DNA of 64,000 nucleotides from Physcia stellaris (lineage: Eukaryota > Ascomycota > Lecanoromycetes > Caliciales > Physciaceae), in the NCBI GenBank assembly GCA_018902385.1, contig JABSSW010000038.1, forward strand, positions 372,001-436,000, in the 5' to 3' direction. The notes beneath the pieces were generated by a model. That model made no database searches, was not told the origin of the DNA, and saw nothing but the letters and a program-made list of their open reading frames with translations. Shown here in pieces: positions 23,810 to 35,869 of the stretch (within the stretch, counting starts at the first letter, position 1; each line of letters begins with the position of its first letter). The position numbers were made by a program, and so were the translations under genes.

Positions 23810-23958
23810 CTATGGAAGTAGAAGTTTCGAGACACGATAGTTGAGTTCCAGTCCGTCAAGCTACCAGAGGAGCGTGATTATCTCGATATACGTATTGACT
23901 TATAATGTCGGGAGTCGACGGTGAGCCTCGCCGATAGCTTCGTCCTTGGCGGTGAATA

Positions 23959-24263
23959 GGGATGTGCAGAACGCACTGGAATCTCTTGGCGAAAAATAAT
24001 TTTACTTTCTCGCACTCCTCACCAAAAGTTCGCTGCAAAGTCACTCACAATGATGACGAAAAATGCTCACAATTGAAAAAAATCAAATATAATCAAACAA
24101 TTCATCATAATATGTATGAATTTGTATGCACAATAATAAATTGTGATGGTTATTCGTCAAATTGAATAGCAAACAGCTGTGAAGATTTCAGAAGATGCAT
24201 CGAAATCTGGTGCGGAAGAATTATTTTTAGTGCCAAGACATTCCAGTGCGTTCTGCACATCCC
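23959..24263. mobile_element. MITE-like element with long terminal inverted repeats
   Basis: The left end (23959-23982) and the right end (24240-24263) are perfect 24-bp inverted repeats beginning GGGATGTGCAGAACGC. Similarity continues inward with a few changes (CTCTTGGCGAAAAATAAT against ATTATTTTTAGTGCCAAGA), giving arms of about 45 bp. The 305-bp unit is non-coding and AT-rich inside. TA precedes the left end but GA follows the right end, so a target duplication is not clear. Confidence 0.65.
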
Positions 24264-24550
24264 GAAATAGCCTTGCCAAGAAGGTCTCGTCTAATTTGGC
24301 TGTTTGGCAGAATCGCTGAGTCGTATGTTTCCGTTGTTTTCCAGGACTTCTCTGCTATAGACGAAAACGAGACTGCGTATGAGCGACGGAGTTGCTGCCG
24401 TCAGATTCAGTCTGCAAGGTGGGGCGCAAGGCGGCTGTGCTGCTTGGTGGGGCGCAGTTTTCGTCCAGCCGTAACTCCGTACACTGTTATTGCCGTGTTT
24501 GTGGGGGTATCGGAAGATGACCGGGGCCACTTTTGTAGATCAAAAGTACA

Positions 24551-24976
24551 ATGACGAGTTCTCCATCTGTTGCTCTTCAGATGTCGACCATTCCTCGAAC
24601 TGTAGTGTGTGAGTCGCAACCAGCAAGGTTGGAAGGCTACCCTTCGTTCGCCCAATTCATTGCGACTGACAGTGACGCGGCCATCTACCGCAAATACGGG
24701 CATCTAAGCGCAAGGAATCTTCTGTACTTACAAAGCGAGCTCCATGAACTCGAAGCACAGCTCCAGCAGCTGGACCTGGAAGACGCCAAGGATATCAACA
24801 ACGAGGCAGCGCAGAAAGTTGCTCGCGAATGGGTCCACTGTAATGATCCAAATAATCAAGCTGCATGCCGACACAAAGTGTTGCAGGAGAAGATCAAGTT
24901 GAAGGTGAGAGAATACCGTACGCATATGGTACCTCGGGTAAGCATCGACGATTATCAACCGGATCCTATCTTTTAG
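24551..24976 (+). CDS. DUF6594-type protein, truncated
   Basis: The 141-aa frame carries the N-terminal hallmark of fungal DUF6594 proteins: EGYPSFAQFIATDSDAAIYRKY, then LSARNLLYLQSELHELEAQL. Family members normally continue for 100-200 residues and end in two or three membrane helices. Here the frame stops after residue 141, and I find no exon with membrane helices downstream. A possible donor GTAAGC follows HMVPR at 24938, but the sequence after it does not restore the family. It is probably a truncated copy or pseudogene. Function unknown. Confidence 0.6.
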   Translation: MTSSPSVALQMSTIPRTVVCESQPARLEGYPSFAQFIATDSDAAIYRKYGHLSARNLLYLQSELHELEAQLQQLDLEDAKDINNEAAQKVAREWVHCNDPNNQAACRHKVLQEKIKLKVREYRTHMVPRVSIDDYQPDPIF

Positions 24977-25420
24977 CCCCAGGCTAGCAATTCCCGACCA
25001 GAAGCCTCAGAGAAACGCCAAAAGTCGCTTTCGAAATTTTCCATGAAGCATCTCTGTCCCAGGGTCTAGCATGGTGCAGTTATGGTATTCACCCGTCGCC
25101 ATTCATGGGATAGAGCCTTTCATGTGCGTAGGGCACTGAGTAATGTTTCGAAAAACTGCCAGAAGGGTGAGGAGGCTTTCTACCGTATTATATTCCAGTT
25201 GATAAGTCTTGGAAAAGCTGGGAAGAAATACATATAGAGCATGCAGGAATATGTGGCCGCCGTCTTTGAGTCTCTCGTTCATGCGACTTCCGAGCCGCTT
25301 GAAATCTGCTCTTTCGTCACTTCGACTTTCCCGATATCCGCATTTAGTATCGCAATCACAAAAGCTCGTCCGAGACGTTGTCTTTCTCTAGACATCTTCA
25401 ACGTGATGCATCTAGTGGGA

Positions 25421-26452
25421 ATGGCAAAGTTGATAGCATTTATGCTGCTCTGGTTTCCCAACCTTATCTCGGCCTTATCCGTTGCAGCACCAAAAGGGAT
25501 ACCGAACAACGTTACCACACCCAAGCTCTCTAGGCCTAACATGTAAGTAGATAGATCTTTCCGATTGGGACCGTTGATCTAAGATGTCCTCGAATTAAGC
25601 GCTTCATACATCGAGCCAATCCATCCCCCTGGGCTCTTCGTCCGAAACGGATGGAGCACTAACGTCGTTCTGGACGCCGCCGAGGTCTGGCTATGTTTCG
25701 TCGTATTCCAATCCGTATTCGCCGCCTTCGACAAAGATGAAGTATTAACTCGTATAGCACGATACAATGCGCTATGCAAGAATGTGCTTCTGGCGGTTAC
25801 TGAAACCGATCCCGGGCAGCCCGACGTGCACGAACTGCACTACGGCCAAATCGTCTGGTGCTTTTACGACATCGGTGTGGAGATGGCTCACCGCTATCCC
25901 ATGCCAACAGGCGTTCATTCTCTGGATTCCCTGATTTATGCGCCGCAGCGCTTAGGCGCCATCAGGATCTTCCCAACGCGTGATCTGCAATTGAACACCA
26001 ATACCACGCGAGAAGGCCCCATAACGGCGCGTGGCGAGGCAGATAAAAAAGTGTTAAGAGCACGGCGTGGCGAGTTCAGAAGCATGGACGACCCTAATCT
26101 CGTGGTCTATTTTCAATTCGACGGGCAACGGGTCCAGCCCGATCAAATGCTGACGACCTTCCTGCGCAGCATGACGTTCTGCTCCGAGCATGAAGGAGAC
26201 GAGCCCAATGCACGTATGGTCGCTTTCAGCGCCGATCGCCTTGCGAGGCTGCGTCTGGATGGTTTTTCTGGAGCTGGCGCGCATCAATTGTCCTGGCGTA
26301 GGGCTAGGTTGGCGCTGCGGACGCTGTGGGTGCATGTTGTAATGGGGCTCACTTTTCCAGTTGAGGCCTTTGATCTTGCGCCCAGGTGGGAGAGCTTTTC
26401 GTTTTTGATTGAGTATAGGGATGTGAGGATTGGGCACGGGTGGTTGGGATAA
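25421..26452 (+). CDS. Putative secreted protein, unknown family
   Basis: Two exons, join(25421..25542,25600..26452), give 324 aa if the ATG at 25421 is used; a second in-frame ATG lies at 25406. Intron: GTAAGT donor, 57 bp, acceptor at 25599, phase 2, the only nearby acceptor that keeps the frame. The start MAKLIAFMLLWFPNLISALS is a good signal peptide. The mature part has no recognised domain. It contains DAAEVWLCFVVFQSVFAAF and the segment PTRDLQLNTNTTREGP with two potential glycosylation sites. The smooth frame over 850 bp supports a real gene. Confidence 0.6.
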
Positions 26453-27077
26453 GATGGTGACGGAGAAAGAATTTTAGTGAGGTTCTGACCCACGATTTGG
26501 ATTGGTTGGTGATTTGTGAATAGATTCCAGCTCAACGGCATGCCTTTGTTCATCTGACCTTTCTGACCCTTCTTCCTTTGGAAGTACAACAAGCACCGGC
26601 TCTGGAGTAAAATCCTCCCTACCCTAGCAAATACGGCTGCTGCTCAATCGTTCTGCAATTTTCAGTGTGGTGTTCGTCTCTACTAGACCTCGTTCTTTGG
26701 TCCTCTTGTTCTTGCTCTTGCTCAAGGAATCCTCACTGAAACAACAAGGTTCTGCATGTTCAGATCCAACAAATATTGTGCTTCAGTGTTCGTGAGTCGA
26801 AAAGGAACTTCTTTCAATACTTCTGCTGCGTTGCTTTGAACCTCTACTCTTTACACTTGAGGGCAACCCTTTATGGCGATGTAAAAAAGAAGCTCACTCA
26901 GTATGCAGAAGAAAATGAGAATGGAAAGTACTCTCGCTGGACTGATGATTCTCGGAAATAACTAAAGGAATCCACCTGGGAAAAGCGCGGAAGAATTGCA
27001 ACAACCACTGCGTAGTGCACAATGATGTGATATGCCAGAGGATCAATCTTCATGAGAGTCGATCATTAGCAATACTA
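26453..27077. other. Intergenic, nothing recognised
   Basis: No supported gene between the secreted protein and the MITE that begins at 27078. Confidence 0.4.
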
Positions 27078-27311
27078 TCCCGTGGTCTGGTAATAAGTGA
27101 TGCTATTTTCTAGAATACACCGCCAGATCTACGCTTACTCGGCTTGAGACGAAATCAAAAGATTATGTTGTTTTCATGTCGTTTTCATATCGTTTTCATG
27201 CCGTCTTCATGTGCTTTGTGTCAAACACGGGTAAGCGTCTTATCATGATAGTATTGTGTGTATGGATGGCGATGCATGGGAGGCCAGATAGCACCACACC
27301 AGACCACGGGA
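27078..27311. mobile_element. TA-flanked MITE, copy 1
   Basis: A perfect 14-bp terminal inverted repeat, TCCCGTGGTCTGGT at 27078-27091 and its complement at 27298-27311, is flanked on both sides by TA, as for Tc1/mariner-type insertions. The 234-bp unit is non-coding and contains a run of related TTTTCATRTCG steps. A diverged copy lies at 55688-55886 in the same orientation. Confidence 0.75.
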
Positions 27312-27685
27312 TACTTGGTTTTTATCCTTCCTCTATGTACACAAGTGACGCATTCTGGATAACATTTTGCGTTAGAGAGAGCGGGAGAAGTGAGATCTGG
27401 TGATTTGGTTGGAGTCTGGTTTTACTGGATGGCAGTAGCAGGAAGATGAATGATGATTTGTATTGTTGGGCTGGATTTACTGCTATGTATATATCGCTGA
27501 ACTAGGTATGGATTCCATGACCTGACGAGCAGTGGAAAGACTTGAATCTTATTCTTATTAGAACTTCGTGCTATATTCCCAAGACGGTTACACAAGATCT
27601 TAAGGATGAAAATTGCGCACGTTTACACCACACCGGACTACGTACACAAATCCACTCCCCCAATCTCTCTTCCCTATCGCTAGCC

Positions 27686-29494
27686 TCACCCCTCGAGTGT
27701 GAAATTACCACAAACATAATCATAAACATCGGGATGCACAAACGTCGCTTCCCCCTTATTCCCATACCCAAGCCGTACCAACGTCGCTCTCACCGGATCA
27801 TACACCGGCCACTCCAACCCCTCCCTCGGATCCCTCGCAAAGTCCGCCCAAGCCTTCATCATGACCCTCTCCATCCTCCTCTGCTCCTCGCTCTTCGGCA
27901 ACCCGCTCACATCCTCGCTGCCCCCAAAGACCATTTCCACATCCGCACCATGGTACGCGCCTGAGCCTCCTTCATTCCCGTTACCTTTACTAGGCCCGTA
28001 AAGGCGCAAGTTCTGCCAGTCGCCGTAGTAGCGATAGCGCCATGTGGGGATGTTGTAGAAGGCGCGGTGTTGCGCGGCGAAGGCGATGGGGCAGGTGAAG
28101 CTGCCGTCGTTGAATTGTTGCCACTGCTCTGCTGAGAGGGTTGTTCCTTGCGAGAAGGCGGGGATCTTGTAGTAGCCGGCTTCGTTGTTGTTGTGGCCCA
28201 TGAGAACGGGCTGAGTAGGGGCATGGATTAGTGGAATTGAGAAAGTGGGGAAAGGGAGGGAGTAGGGGAGTAATGGAGAAGACTTACTAGACGCGAGAAA
28301 TTGCCGTTTTCGTAGCGCGCTTTGTAGTCGTCGAAGACCATCTCGCCGTCTGGAGTAGGTTGGAAAATGGGGGACGTGCGCGCTGGGTTAGAGGAAGGTG
28401 GCGGAGGAATCTTTGTGGTAGCTTCTTCGATCGCAGTGACGTTCTCTATCGCCCGCATACACGGTATCGTATTACCCTTCGCACCACATCCCAGTAGTGA
28501 AGAGATCCGATACCAATGTTGCAGCGCAAGCTCGTTGCTATTGAGTCCAAAACCGAGTGAGTTTCCAGAGTGCTCGATATATCCGCTAACAATCGGCTTA
28601 TCGACGTATGCAAAGTTCCAGTAGTCGACAGCAACACTGCCGGAAGATTGACCAGCGATGACGATCCGGTCCGGGCTACCGCCGAAGTTTCGGATGTTGT
28701 CATGGACCCATTCGACCGCGAGGCGTTGATCCAATAGGCCGACGTTCTGGGCTGTGTCTGGGGCGCCGGAGAACCCAAATACGTTCATGCGGAAATTCAG
28801 AGTCACTACAACGACATCTTCTTTATGGGCGAGATGCCGACCGCTATAAAACGGTGTGTTGGAGCTGCCGAAGGAGTATTCTAAGCATCAGTGAGATGGA
28901 TTCGGGTGAGCTTTTAGGGGTATTGTATGAGGATGGGAAACGTACTGCCGCCATGGAAATAGATGATCACGGGTTTAGCCCTATTGGGGGTGTTCTTGGT
29001 CCATATATTCAGGGTCAGGCAATCCTCGCTTCGGATTTTGTCGATGGAGCCAGTGAAGGCAGCGAGGATTCTACCGAATTGGTCTGTTGCTTCTGGATAC
29101 GGTCGTGAAGCTGCTGATGATGATGGGGCAACGGGGCATCCTCTGAGATTATAGTCAGTGATTCCGTCACCCGAGGCATGAGGAATGTTTATACGGTGAC
29201 TGTACGACGAGAGGTCAGCTTACACATAACGCATAAAGGGTCTATACTGAAGATGCCTACGAATTTTGAAGCTCTGAAGGTACTTTTTGCATCCCCTGCA
29301 AATGCTACGGGAGCAGCGAATCGGAGGTCCCCGAGTGGTGGCTGCGCATAGGGGATACCCAGATACTCGGTGACATCGGAAGCATTGGGAGCTTCATGAC
29401 CAATGATCATGCCGGTTGAGGTTTGCACAGGAGTATTGTAGCTGGGCCTATGTGCCATACCCATCCATCTCGTGACCAACTGTAATGCGCGCAT
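27686..29494 (-). CDS. Type-B carboxylesterase/lipase
   Basis: Four exons, complement(27686..28210,28288..28880,28946..29142,29226..29494), give 527 aa. The exon 1/2 junction uses a weak GTGTAA donor and is the least certain. Type-B esterase features: GIPYAQPPLGDLRFAAP near the N-terminus, SEDCLTLNIW with the conserved EDCL, oxyanion segment IIYFHGG, nucleophile elbow GQSSGS with Ser at about 234, acidic residue in NNNEAGYY, and His in GAYHGADVEMVF. The full alpha/beta-hydrolase triad is therefore present. No clear signal peptide is visible at the chosen ATG, so the start could be elsewhere (a second ATG pair lies 11-13 codons in). It should hydrolyse carboxylic esters; the substrate is unknown. 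Confidence 0.8.
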
Positions 29495-30518
29495 ATTTGC
29501 TGCTGCACGCGGAAGAAAACGTGGGTAGACGCAGATGTTAAAAGTTTGAGAGGTGGAGCGATCAAGCTACGGTATGGTCACAGAATGCTACGAGGTCAAT
29601 TGATCGCTTTTCCGGGTTCTTGTTCGTTCCTTCGAGTCCAGGTTACAGAACGTTGACTTCGGCAGGTCATTCCTATCCGCCTGAATGGACCACGAATTGT
29701 AGAGAAGGAAGATACGGATGAATGCAACCCCGTAATAGAGGGAGGTTCTTGTACCTCTAAGCCCGCCAGCTAATGTCCCTAGAGGCTTGTATACTTGTAG
29801 TCGAGACCGTGTTGGTTAAGCCGGCGAGTGTGCACCGCTAAAATATACTTACAGTGACTCTGCTGAGTAATAGCAGTGCGCCAGTGCCCGCAAGCTCATT
29901 ACATTTGCGCTCTCGGGCTATGGAGTTGGAATGTACATGAGACCGGACCCCTCAGCGAGCGAATGGGCAGAAATGAAGATCCGAAGAACGACGAACGAAG
30001 AACGGAGAACCACTCGGCGAGGGTCTGCATTATAAGAAGAAGATAGTCTAAGTACTTCCCTAAACGAGGTGCGCCTCACCTACATCATTAATCTGTCTAA
30101 AAGGCCAACTGCCAAGCGACCGGCTTTTGTTAAGAGCGGGCGGCGAATCCCTCAGGTGCTTACTGTGCCTTGCTGTCAGGTTCATCTGAATTTGTCAGCA
30201 TGCAACTAGAGGGAGTTGCGGGTCTCTCACTGGAGGGGATACATACCATCTTAGCGGCCCCTCGATGCAGCATAGATCCTTCGGGCCTTGGCTCGCCCAG
30301 AGGCTTACCTAAGCCAGTAGTGTCAGTTCAGGTTCATGAGTGGTGGGTGCATAGCCTTAATCTACGAAATTCGCCATTGTTCGACAATCAGCAGAGTTCC
30401 CAAGAATTGTATTGTGAGTAGCTAGGTGGATTTCATTTGAACTTATGTACCTCCGTACTCCCATCCAACCCCCAACCACCCGACCACCTTCGCCTCTCCT
30501 CGCCCCTCCTTCCTTTAC
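29495..30518. other. Intergenic, nothing recognised
   Basis: 1 kb between two minus-strand genes: the upstream region of the esterase and the 3' side of the GH12 gene. No gene seen. Confidence 0.4.
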
Positions 30519-31574
30519 TCAATTAACCTTAATGGTATACCCCGTCGTGGTGAGTTTCGCGCCACTCCCGGTAAACACCTCCGTTCCCGCTTGGATGCTT
30601 TGGATATACTGCGCCGATGACAGCTTATAATTCGTAATCAGGTATTTATAGAAGTTCAGCAAATCGCCATTGAAATTCGTGGCGCTGCTTTGGGCCACAA
30701 AGCTGTAGACAACGACGGCGCCGTTGTGGCCTGCTATTAGGTTGAATGGGATGCCTAGATATTAATCTGTAAGTATGTGATGTAATACTAGAAACTTAAG
30801 GGGAGGAAGAGGGATGAAAGGGGGTGGAGGGGGATTTTGGATTGAGATAAGAGGGAGAGAGGGCGGGGGAAAGGTGAAGAGTGATGGTAGTAGGGCGATA
30901 GTGGTACGAACCGCCGATGGTAGGGGTGGCGATTGGCGTGGGCGGATACCCATTGTCGCTGAGGGGACTCACGCCGCCGAAGACGCCGAGCCACACCATG
31001 ACTTCGTAGGCTTGAGAGCCAGTAGGTGAAGCGCCTAGGAAGGTGTCGTAAGCGACGTTGGCACGGAGAGAGGTTCCTGTATAGCTATATTACAGTATGG
31101 TCAGTCATTTTGCTATCTCTCGCTGCTTACACTAGAATTCTAATTCAACTCGAAGGCGCGAAGCAGCATAATCTTCATAAATGCGCAAAGAAACAGAACG
31201 TACCTCCAAGCCCACGTAGTCGGAATGCTAGTATACTGGCTCAGCTGCTTGCTCGTCGAGCCTATCGCAACATTCGTATAACTCTTCACTTGGTTGGGGG
31301 TGTTGGCCCATGTCCACGTCGTGCTCCAGGCGAGAGAAGATCCGGTCAAGCCGTCGATCTGGGAGCATTGGCTTCCTGAGCCGGATGAGGCGCCCCATTC
31401 ATTGGCGTAGATTGTGTAGGCGCCAGTGGAGATGCTGCTGTACTGTCCGCATTGCGATGGGCCTCGCGGAACGAGGACTTTGGTGGGGTTGGGGGATGAA
31501 CTGGGAAGAGAGAGAATGGGTGAAATTAGGGTGACAAGGGAAAGTGATAAGAGGCCGAAGGAGAAGAGGCGCAT
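30519..31574 (-). CDS. GH12 endo-beta-1,4-glucanase/xyloglucanase
   Basis: Three exons, complement(30519..30754,30912..31084,31204..31574), give 259 aa. Introns are 157 and 119 bp, both GT-AG and in phase. The N-terminus MRLFSFGLLSLSLVTLISPILS is a signal peptide. GH12 features follow: CGQYSSISTGAYTIYANEWG, then WSTTWTWANTPNQVKSY, the nucleophile Glu151 in AYEVMVWL, and the acid/base Glu240 in AGTEVFTG near the C-terminus. The length matches secreted fungal GH12 enzymes, which cleave cellulose or xyloglucan in plant cell walls. There is no carbohydrate-binding module. Confidence 0.92.
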
Positions 31575-33358
31575 CGTCGGCGGACGAGTAGTACTGGAGT
31601 AGAGGGCTATGCTCGGCCTTGGGGCCGAATATCTATGGATTTACAAGCTGTCTCGAAGGACAGTCTTTTAGAATATGACCTCGACTCTTTTGATTTCCAG
31701 CATTACGGCTGAATTCCTCTCCAGTCCCTCACACTAAAATGAAAGCGCACATGCTCCATTCAGGCCAATGAGAAGAGCTTCCTTCGAAGATCGGATATTC
31801 GTGAAGTAAGCCATCCGTCAGCGGCATGGCCATGGTGCTGGTCATGACTTGTAACCTTGTTCTAGCTTTCCGCTTTTCGTGGCGAAGTAACAAGAGAGAA
31901 GAAAGCTCGATTACCATGGATTGGGCTTTTCCATTGTTGCTAGCGAGACGAGGCCATCGCATTATCTAGCTCAACGCTATGAGACAGTCCAGAATCAAAG
32001 TTGATCTCCTGGTCTTCTGCTATTGGCCGGCAGGAAATATCTAGGCTTTTATAGTCGAAGGAATGTGGGGGAGTTCCACCTCGACCCGAAACTGTGGTCC
32101 AAAAGTCCAGACATCGGAGGATTTGTGTGGAGGGTTGCAGGTAAAAGTGGGTAATCATGGCACGCTTAAACTCGGCCAGGTTGGCCACGTTGCTCACCTG
32201 CATGAAGGGTGACGCAGGTTCTTTGCTTTTTTCGGTAGTCGATCCTCGGTGTTTTCGGTATTTTGCACTTGGGTCAGCAGTATGCCGCCTAGATTATCAT
32301 TGGTGGGAAGTGCCGGGATATACTTGTTGAGCTAGTTATCGAGGTGGGAAGGCGAGGCTCTCCTACTCCAGACATCTTTTTAGGTTGACTTGCTATGCAT
32401 CAATCACAACCTCCTCGAACGACTCTATTCAGCATAAATACGTACGAGAATCAGATCTTGATGAGGAATAGTCTTACCGATGTCTCGGTAGTACCAGTGG
32501 TCTACAAGCCCGCCAAAGGCTTTTCAAACAGTGCCATCTTTTGGAATGTGAGGTAGTAAGCACCCCGATACAGCGGCTGAGCTTTGAGAATTCAAGACAA
32601 CAGACGCTCTCCAAAGAACACTGGAAAGACGATGAGAAAAGTTAAAACACAGAGCATCTTCAAGAAACAGCAGGGATAAGTGCCAAACTAAAAGAACGAT
32701 CATATGCCTGATTGAATGGTAACCATTTACTAACAGAAAACCTTGATTATACTACCTCCAGCAGAGGTCGTAAACGTCCGAACGAGGATAATTTGGCCAA
32801 GATGGCCTTTGCTCAGACAGCTATCGCAAGCGAAACAGTCGAAGCTAAGATTATTTGTGCCTATTGGTTGCTTTTGTCATAGCTTTTCTTCCGACTTAGC
32901 TCTATGTATCTCCTAGCATCGTCGCCGTAGAGCGAGTAGAAACCATGGAAGCAAACGAGCTTCTCGATTGTTATTCTGCGTGTGCAAATGAACATTTACG
33001 GTAAGCAAAGTATTTTGAAATCGTCTGCGCTTGATTTTAAATATACATACGGTTTGCAGAAGCGTCCCACCTGGTCGCAGCTGCTATACCAATGCTGATG
33101 CCGCTAATGTCATAGACCTGAGAGGAGAGTCGATATTCTTCCTAGTCAGCCAATCGCTCAGAAAGATCTCGTACCTTTAAAAACGCCAAATGTGTTAAAA
33201 CGCCTCGCCAAATGCGATTTTGTATTTTACAGCCATCTTTGAATGCGCAAAGCAGCAGCACCTCTATTGCTTCATTATCCTACATCTCCTTCACCCGTTG
33301 ATAATTTAGTGGATTCTATCCATAGACTCGTTCTGGTAACTGAAAAGCGCCTGGACGA
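31575..33358. other. Intergenic, 1.8 kb without a supported gene
   Basis: It contains the GH12 promoter on the right of the gene. Minus-strand frames at 31729-31962 and 31940-32203 have no recognisable features. Confidence 0.4.
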
Positions 33359-34554
33359 TCATTGTGCATCGTTCTTTTGTCTCGTGTCGTGCCATTCCTT
33401 AGGCACAAGCTCTTCTTGTCCACCCATCTCATGATCTCTCCTCACTTGCTCGGTAGCTGTTTTGGCTTTCGCGCTCTTCGCCTTATCGTCATCGTTTGTG
33501 GTGTGTGATGGGTGTATGTCTGCATCTGAAGGTGTGGGTGATGCGAGTGTTTCTGGTGGTGGGATCCTGGTTCTCGATTTTGTTTCTGAGCCCGAGAAAT
33601 TCGAGGGCTCTGATAAGGACGACACGGAAGGAGAATCTGAAGGCTGGGGGATGCTCGAAATCGGTAAATCTTCAGCAACCCCCGCAACCGCAGCATCAAC
33701 GGCGCCACCGATCGCTGGCTCGTCATCTTCGGGAGGACCGGGATCGGCGAGTTCCTCTGGGTAGTCATCTGGATGAAGCCGGAAGCAATCTTGCATTCCC
33801 CTATGATTGGCCTCGTCAGCATTCATACTGCTACGTAATTTCTTCTCCTAATGCTCTCTGGCGCCTCATGGCATATCGCCCAAAGCGATACGTCTCGTCT
33901 TGTTGCATGCTGCAGTCCACTCACTTGAAACGATCGATACAATCCATTCCCTTTGGCTCGTCTTTTGAGAACACGAAGCAGCTGAAGGCCGCTCTGAACT
34001 CTTCGCCACAAGGCCCATGCGCCATGCCGCCCAAGCAGGGACAGTCCCAATTTATCTCACCCGTCTCTTCATTGAACGCGCCTTCTTGGGATGCTTCCTC
34101 TTCAGTTTCCTCAAGACCACCCGGCCGAGGGTCGTCGAGGGCGCCCGAAGTGTGCTCGGCGATTGCTGTTGTGGGCGATGCTGTTGATGAGGCAGGAGAT
34201 GAGGAGCTCGAGGATTTGAGTCGCGTAGGCGCTATCGAGTCAAGGGTAGGATATGATGTCTCTTCGGGGGTCGTGGCGTGCGCAAGAGAAGGGGAGACTG
34301 GTCTTATTAGCTAGACCGCAAACAACAACAGGGCTGCATGAGAAACGAAGAATCTTACAGGGTGGTTCTTCGGCAAATACAGAGCTGGTATTATAGTAGT
34401 AAAGCCCTCCTATGGCGATGCCCCATCTTGCGGCGCTGCTTTTCCAGCTCCGCGACTTTTGATGGGGTGGCGCTGTAGAGAGAAGGCGACGGGAGTGGAT
34501 GGTACGTAAACGAGGAGCTTGCCGTAAAGCAATGCGTGAAGCTATAGGTAACAT
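33359..34554 (-). CDS. MIA40: Mitochondrial intermembrane-space import protein Mia40
   Basis: Three exons, complement(33359..33800,33925..34297,34359..34554), give 336 aa. Introns are 124 and 61 bp and phase-consistent. The basic Arg-rich N-terminus ([19 protein letters not shown]) is a mitochondrial presequence, followed by a single membrane anchor around [11 protein letters not shown]. The catalytic region starts with the redox-active CPC at 151-153, then a twin CX9C motif: Cys162/Cys172 and Cys185/Cys195. Mia40 oxidises cysteine proteins entering the intermembrane space together with Erv1. The low-complexity Ser/Pro/Glu-rich C-terminal tail (about 140 residues) is longer than in yeast but usual in filamentous fungi. 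It is divergently transcribed from the thiamine pyrophosphokinase gene. Confidence 0.92.
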
Positions 34555-34877
34555 GATAGGCAATTGAGTGTATCGTTAATTTGCAGTAAAGACAGTGGAA
34601 AGAATGAAAGATGATGTTGGTCAGCCCCAACTGCCTCTGGGCGCTCTGTAATTTTCGCTTACTATCGTATGTAATTTTTGGTTTCGGGATGACGTTTTCC
34701 ATCACCGAGCCAAGACTTTCATTCCATCCTCCATCCCTTACTACATACAGTACTAATCGTGCTGCACTAATCGTGGGGCTCTTATGGTATCAAAATTAGG
34801 ACTTACTTCGGCCATGGACATTCCACAATTATGGTAGCAGCCTGCCCCTTGGACTAATTTTCAACCAAAACAGCGTG
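34555..34877. promoter_or_regulatory. Shared divergent promoter region of MIA40 and the thiamine pyrophosphokinase gene
   Basis: Only 323 bp separate the two start codons, so the promoters of both genes lie here. No specific operator was recognised. Confidence 0.5.
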
Positions 34878-35869
34878 ATGGGCCATACTTGGGATCCAGC
34901 ACGCTTCACCTTAGGAACCTTGGGTCATGTCTCCTCAAACTCGGAAGGATCATATGAAGATTTCTATGCCGTTATATTGCTCAACCATCCACTGGAAAAC
35001 CCAGAGCTCGCTTTGTCGCTTGGATACAATGGTACGTAACAATCATCTTATCTGGTGTAGCTGTGACTCAAATCTACAGCCGGATACAGTATCTTCGCTG
35101 ATGGGGGAGCAAACCGCTTTCGAGATATGGCGATCGGTGGAGATACTCGGTTCAATCTCGTTAGTAGAGCTTCTACATTCTCTTCACCAATTCTGATCCC
35201 TCGAAGTGTCCTGATGTCATCTGTGGAGACTTCGATTCCATAAGGCCAGATGTATTGAATTATTACCAAGGACAAGGTGCATATCCTATGAAGGATTGCG
35301 ATGAGTATTCGACCGATTTGATGAAAAGCCTGAAGCACGCTAGTAAAGTGGCTGAGGAGTGTCTCGAAGAGTTCAATCGATATTTTGCCAAATGGCCAAA
35401 GACGACCTCAATGGATGTCGTCGTGCTTGGAGGTCTAGGCGGTAGGGTCGACCAAGCCTTTTCTCAATTGCACCATCTATACATGGCAAGTATAGACTCT
35501 TCTCTGAATCTCGGAGACCTATATCTCGTCACAGGCACGAGCATAATTTTCCTGTTACAAAAGGGACTAAACTGGATTCGCACACCAATGGGCCCTGGCT
35601 TCTTCACAGAGAACGTCGGTATCATTCCGATTGGCAGGCCGTCAGTGATCACTACGACGGGTTTAGAGTGGGACGTTAAGGATTGGTCAACCGAGTTTGG
35701 CGCCCAGATCAGTACAAGCAACCATATCAAGGCAGACGTCGTAAGTGTAAAGACGACAGAGAGAGTCCTTTTCACCCTCGAATTTGCAGAATCAGAGGAG
35801 CCGCAGGAAATGGAGAAATCTGAAAGGGCCGCTAAAAGGGTGAAGAAGGAGAATGAGCCACCGCCATAA
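34878..35869 (+). CDS. THI80: Thiamine pyrophosphokinase
   Basis: Three exons, join(34878..35031,35080..35159,35207..35869), give 298 aa. Introns are 48 and 47 bp, GT-AG, in phase. Family motifs: IFADGGANRFRD (P-loop-like substrate site), DVICGDFDSIRPDV with acidic metal ligands, DEYSTDLMKSL (the conserved D-x2-STD segment) and VVVLGGLGGRVDQAFSQLHHLY. The C-terminal beta domain has GPGFFTENVGIIPIG and STSNHIKADVV. The enzyme transfers pyrophosphate from ATP to thiamine, giving the cofactor TPP in the cytosol. The C-terminus ends in a basic stretch (KSERAAKRVKKE) that could be a nuclear signal. Usually an essential single-copy gene. Confidence 0.93.

Noticed and set aside
31729-32203. Overlapping minus frames of 77 and 87 codons
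   Set aside because: Overlapping frames without motifs in an intergenic stretch.
33496-34314. 272-codon plus frame
   Set aside because: It is antisense to MIA40, whose twin CX9C motif and introns are clear.
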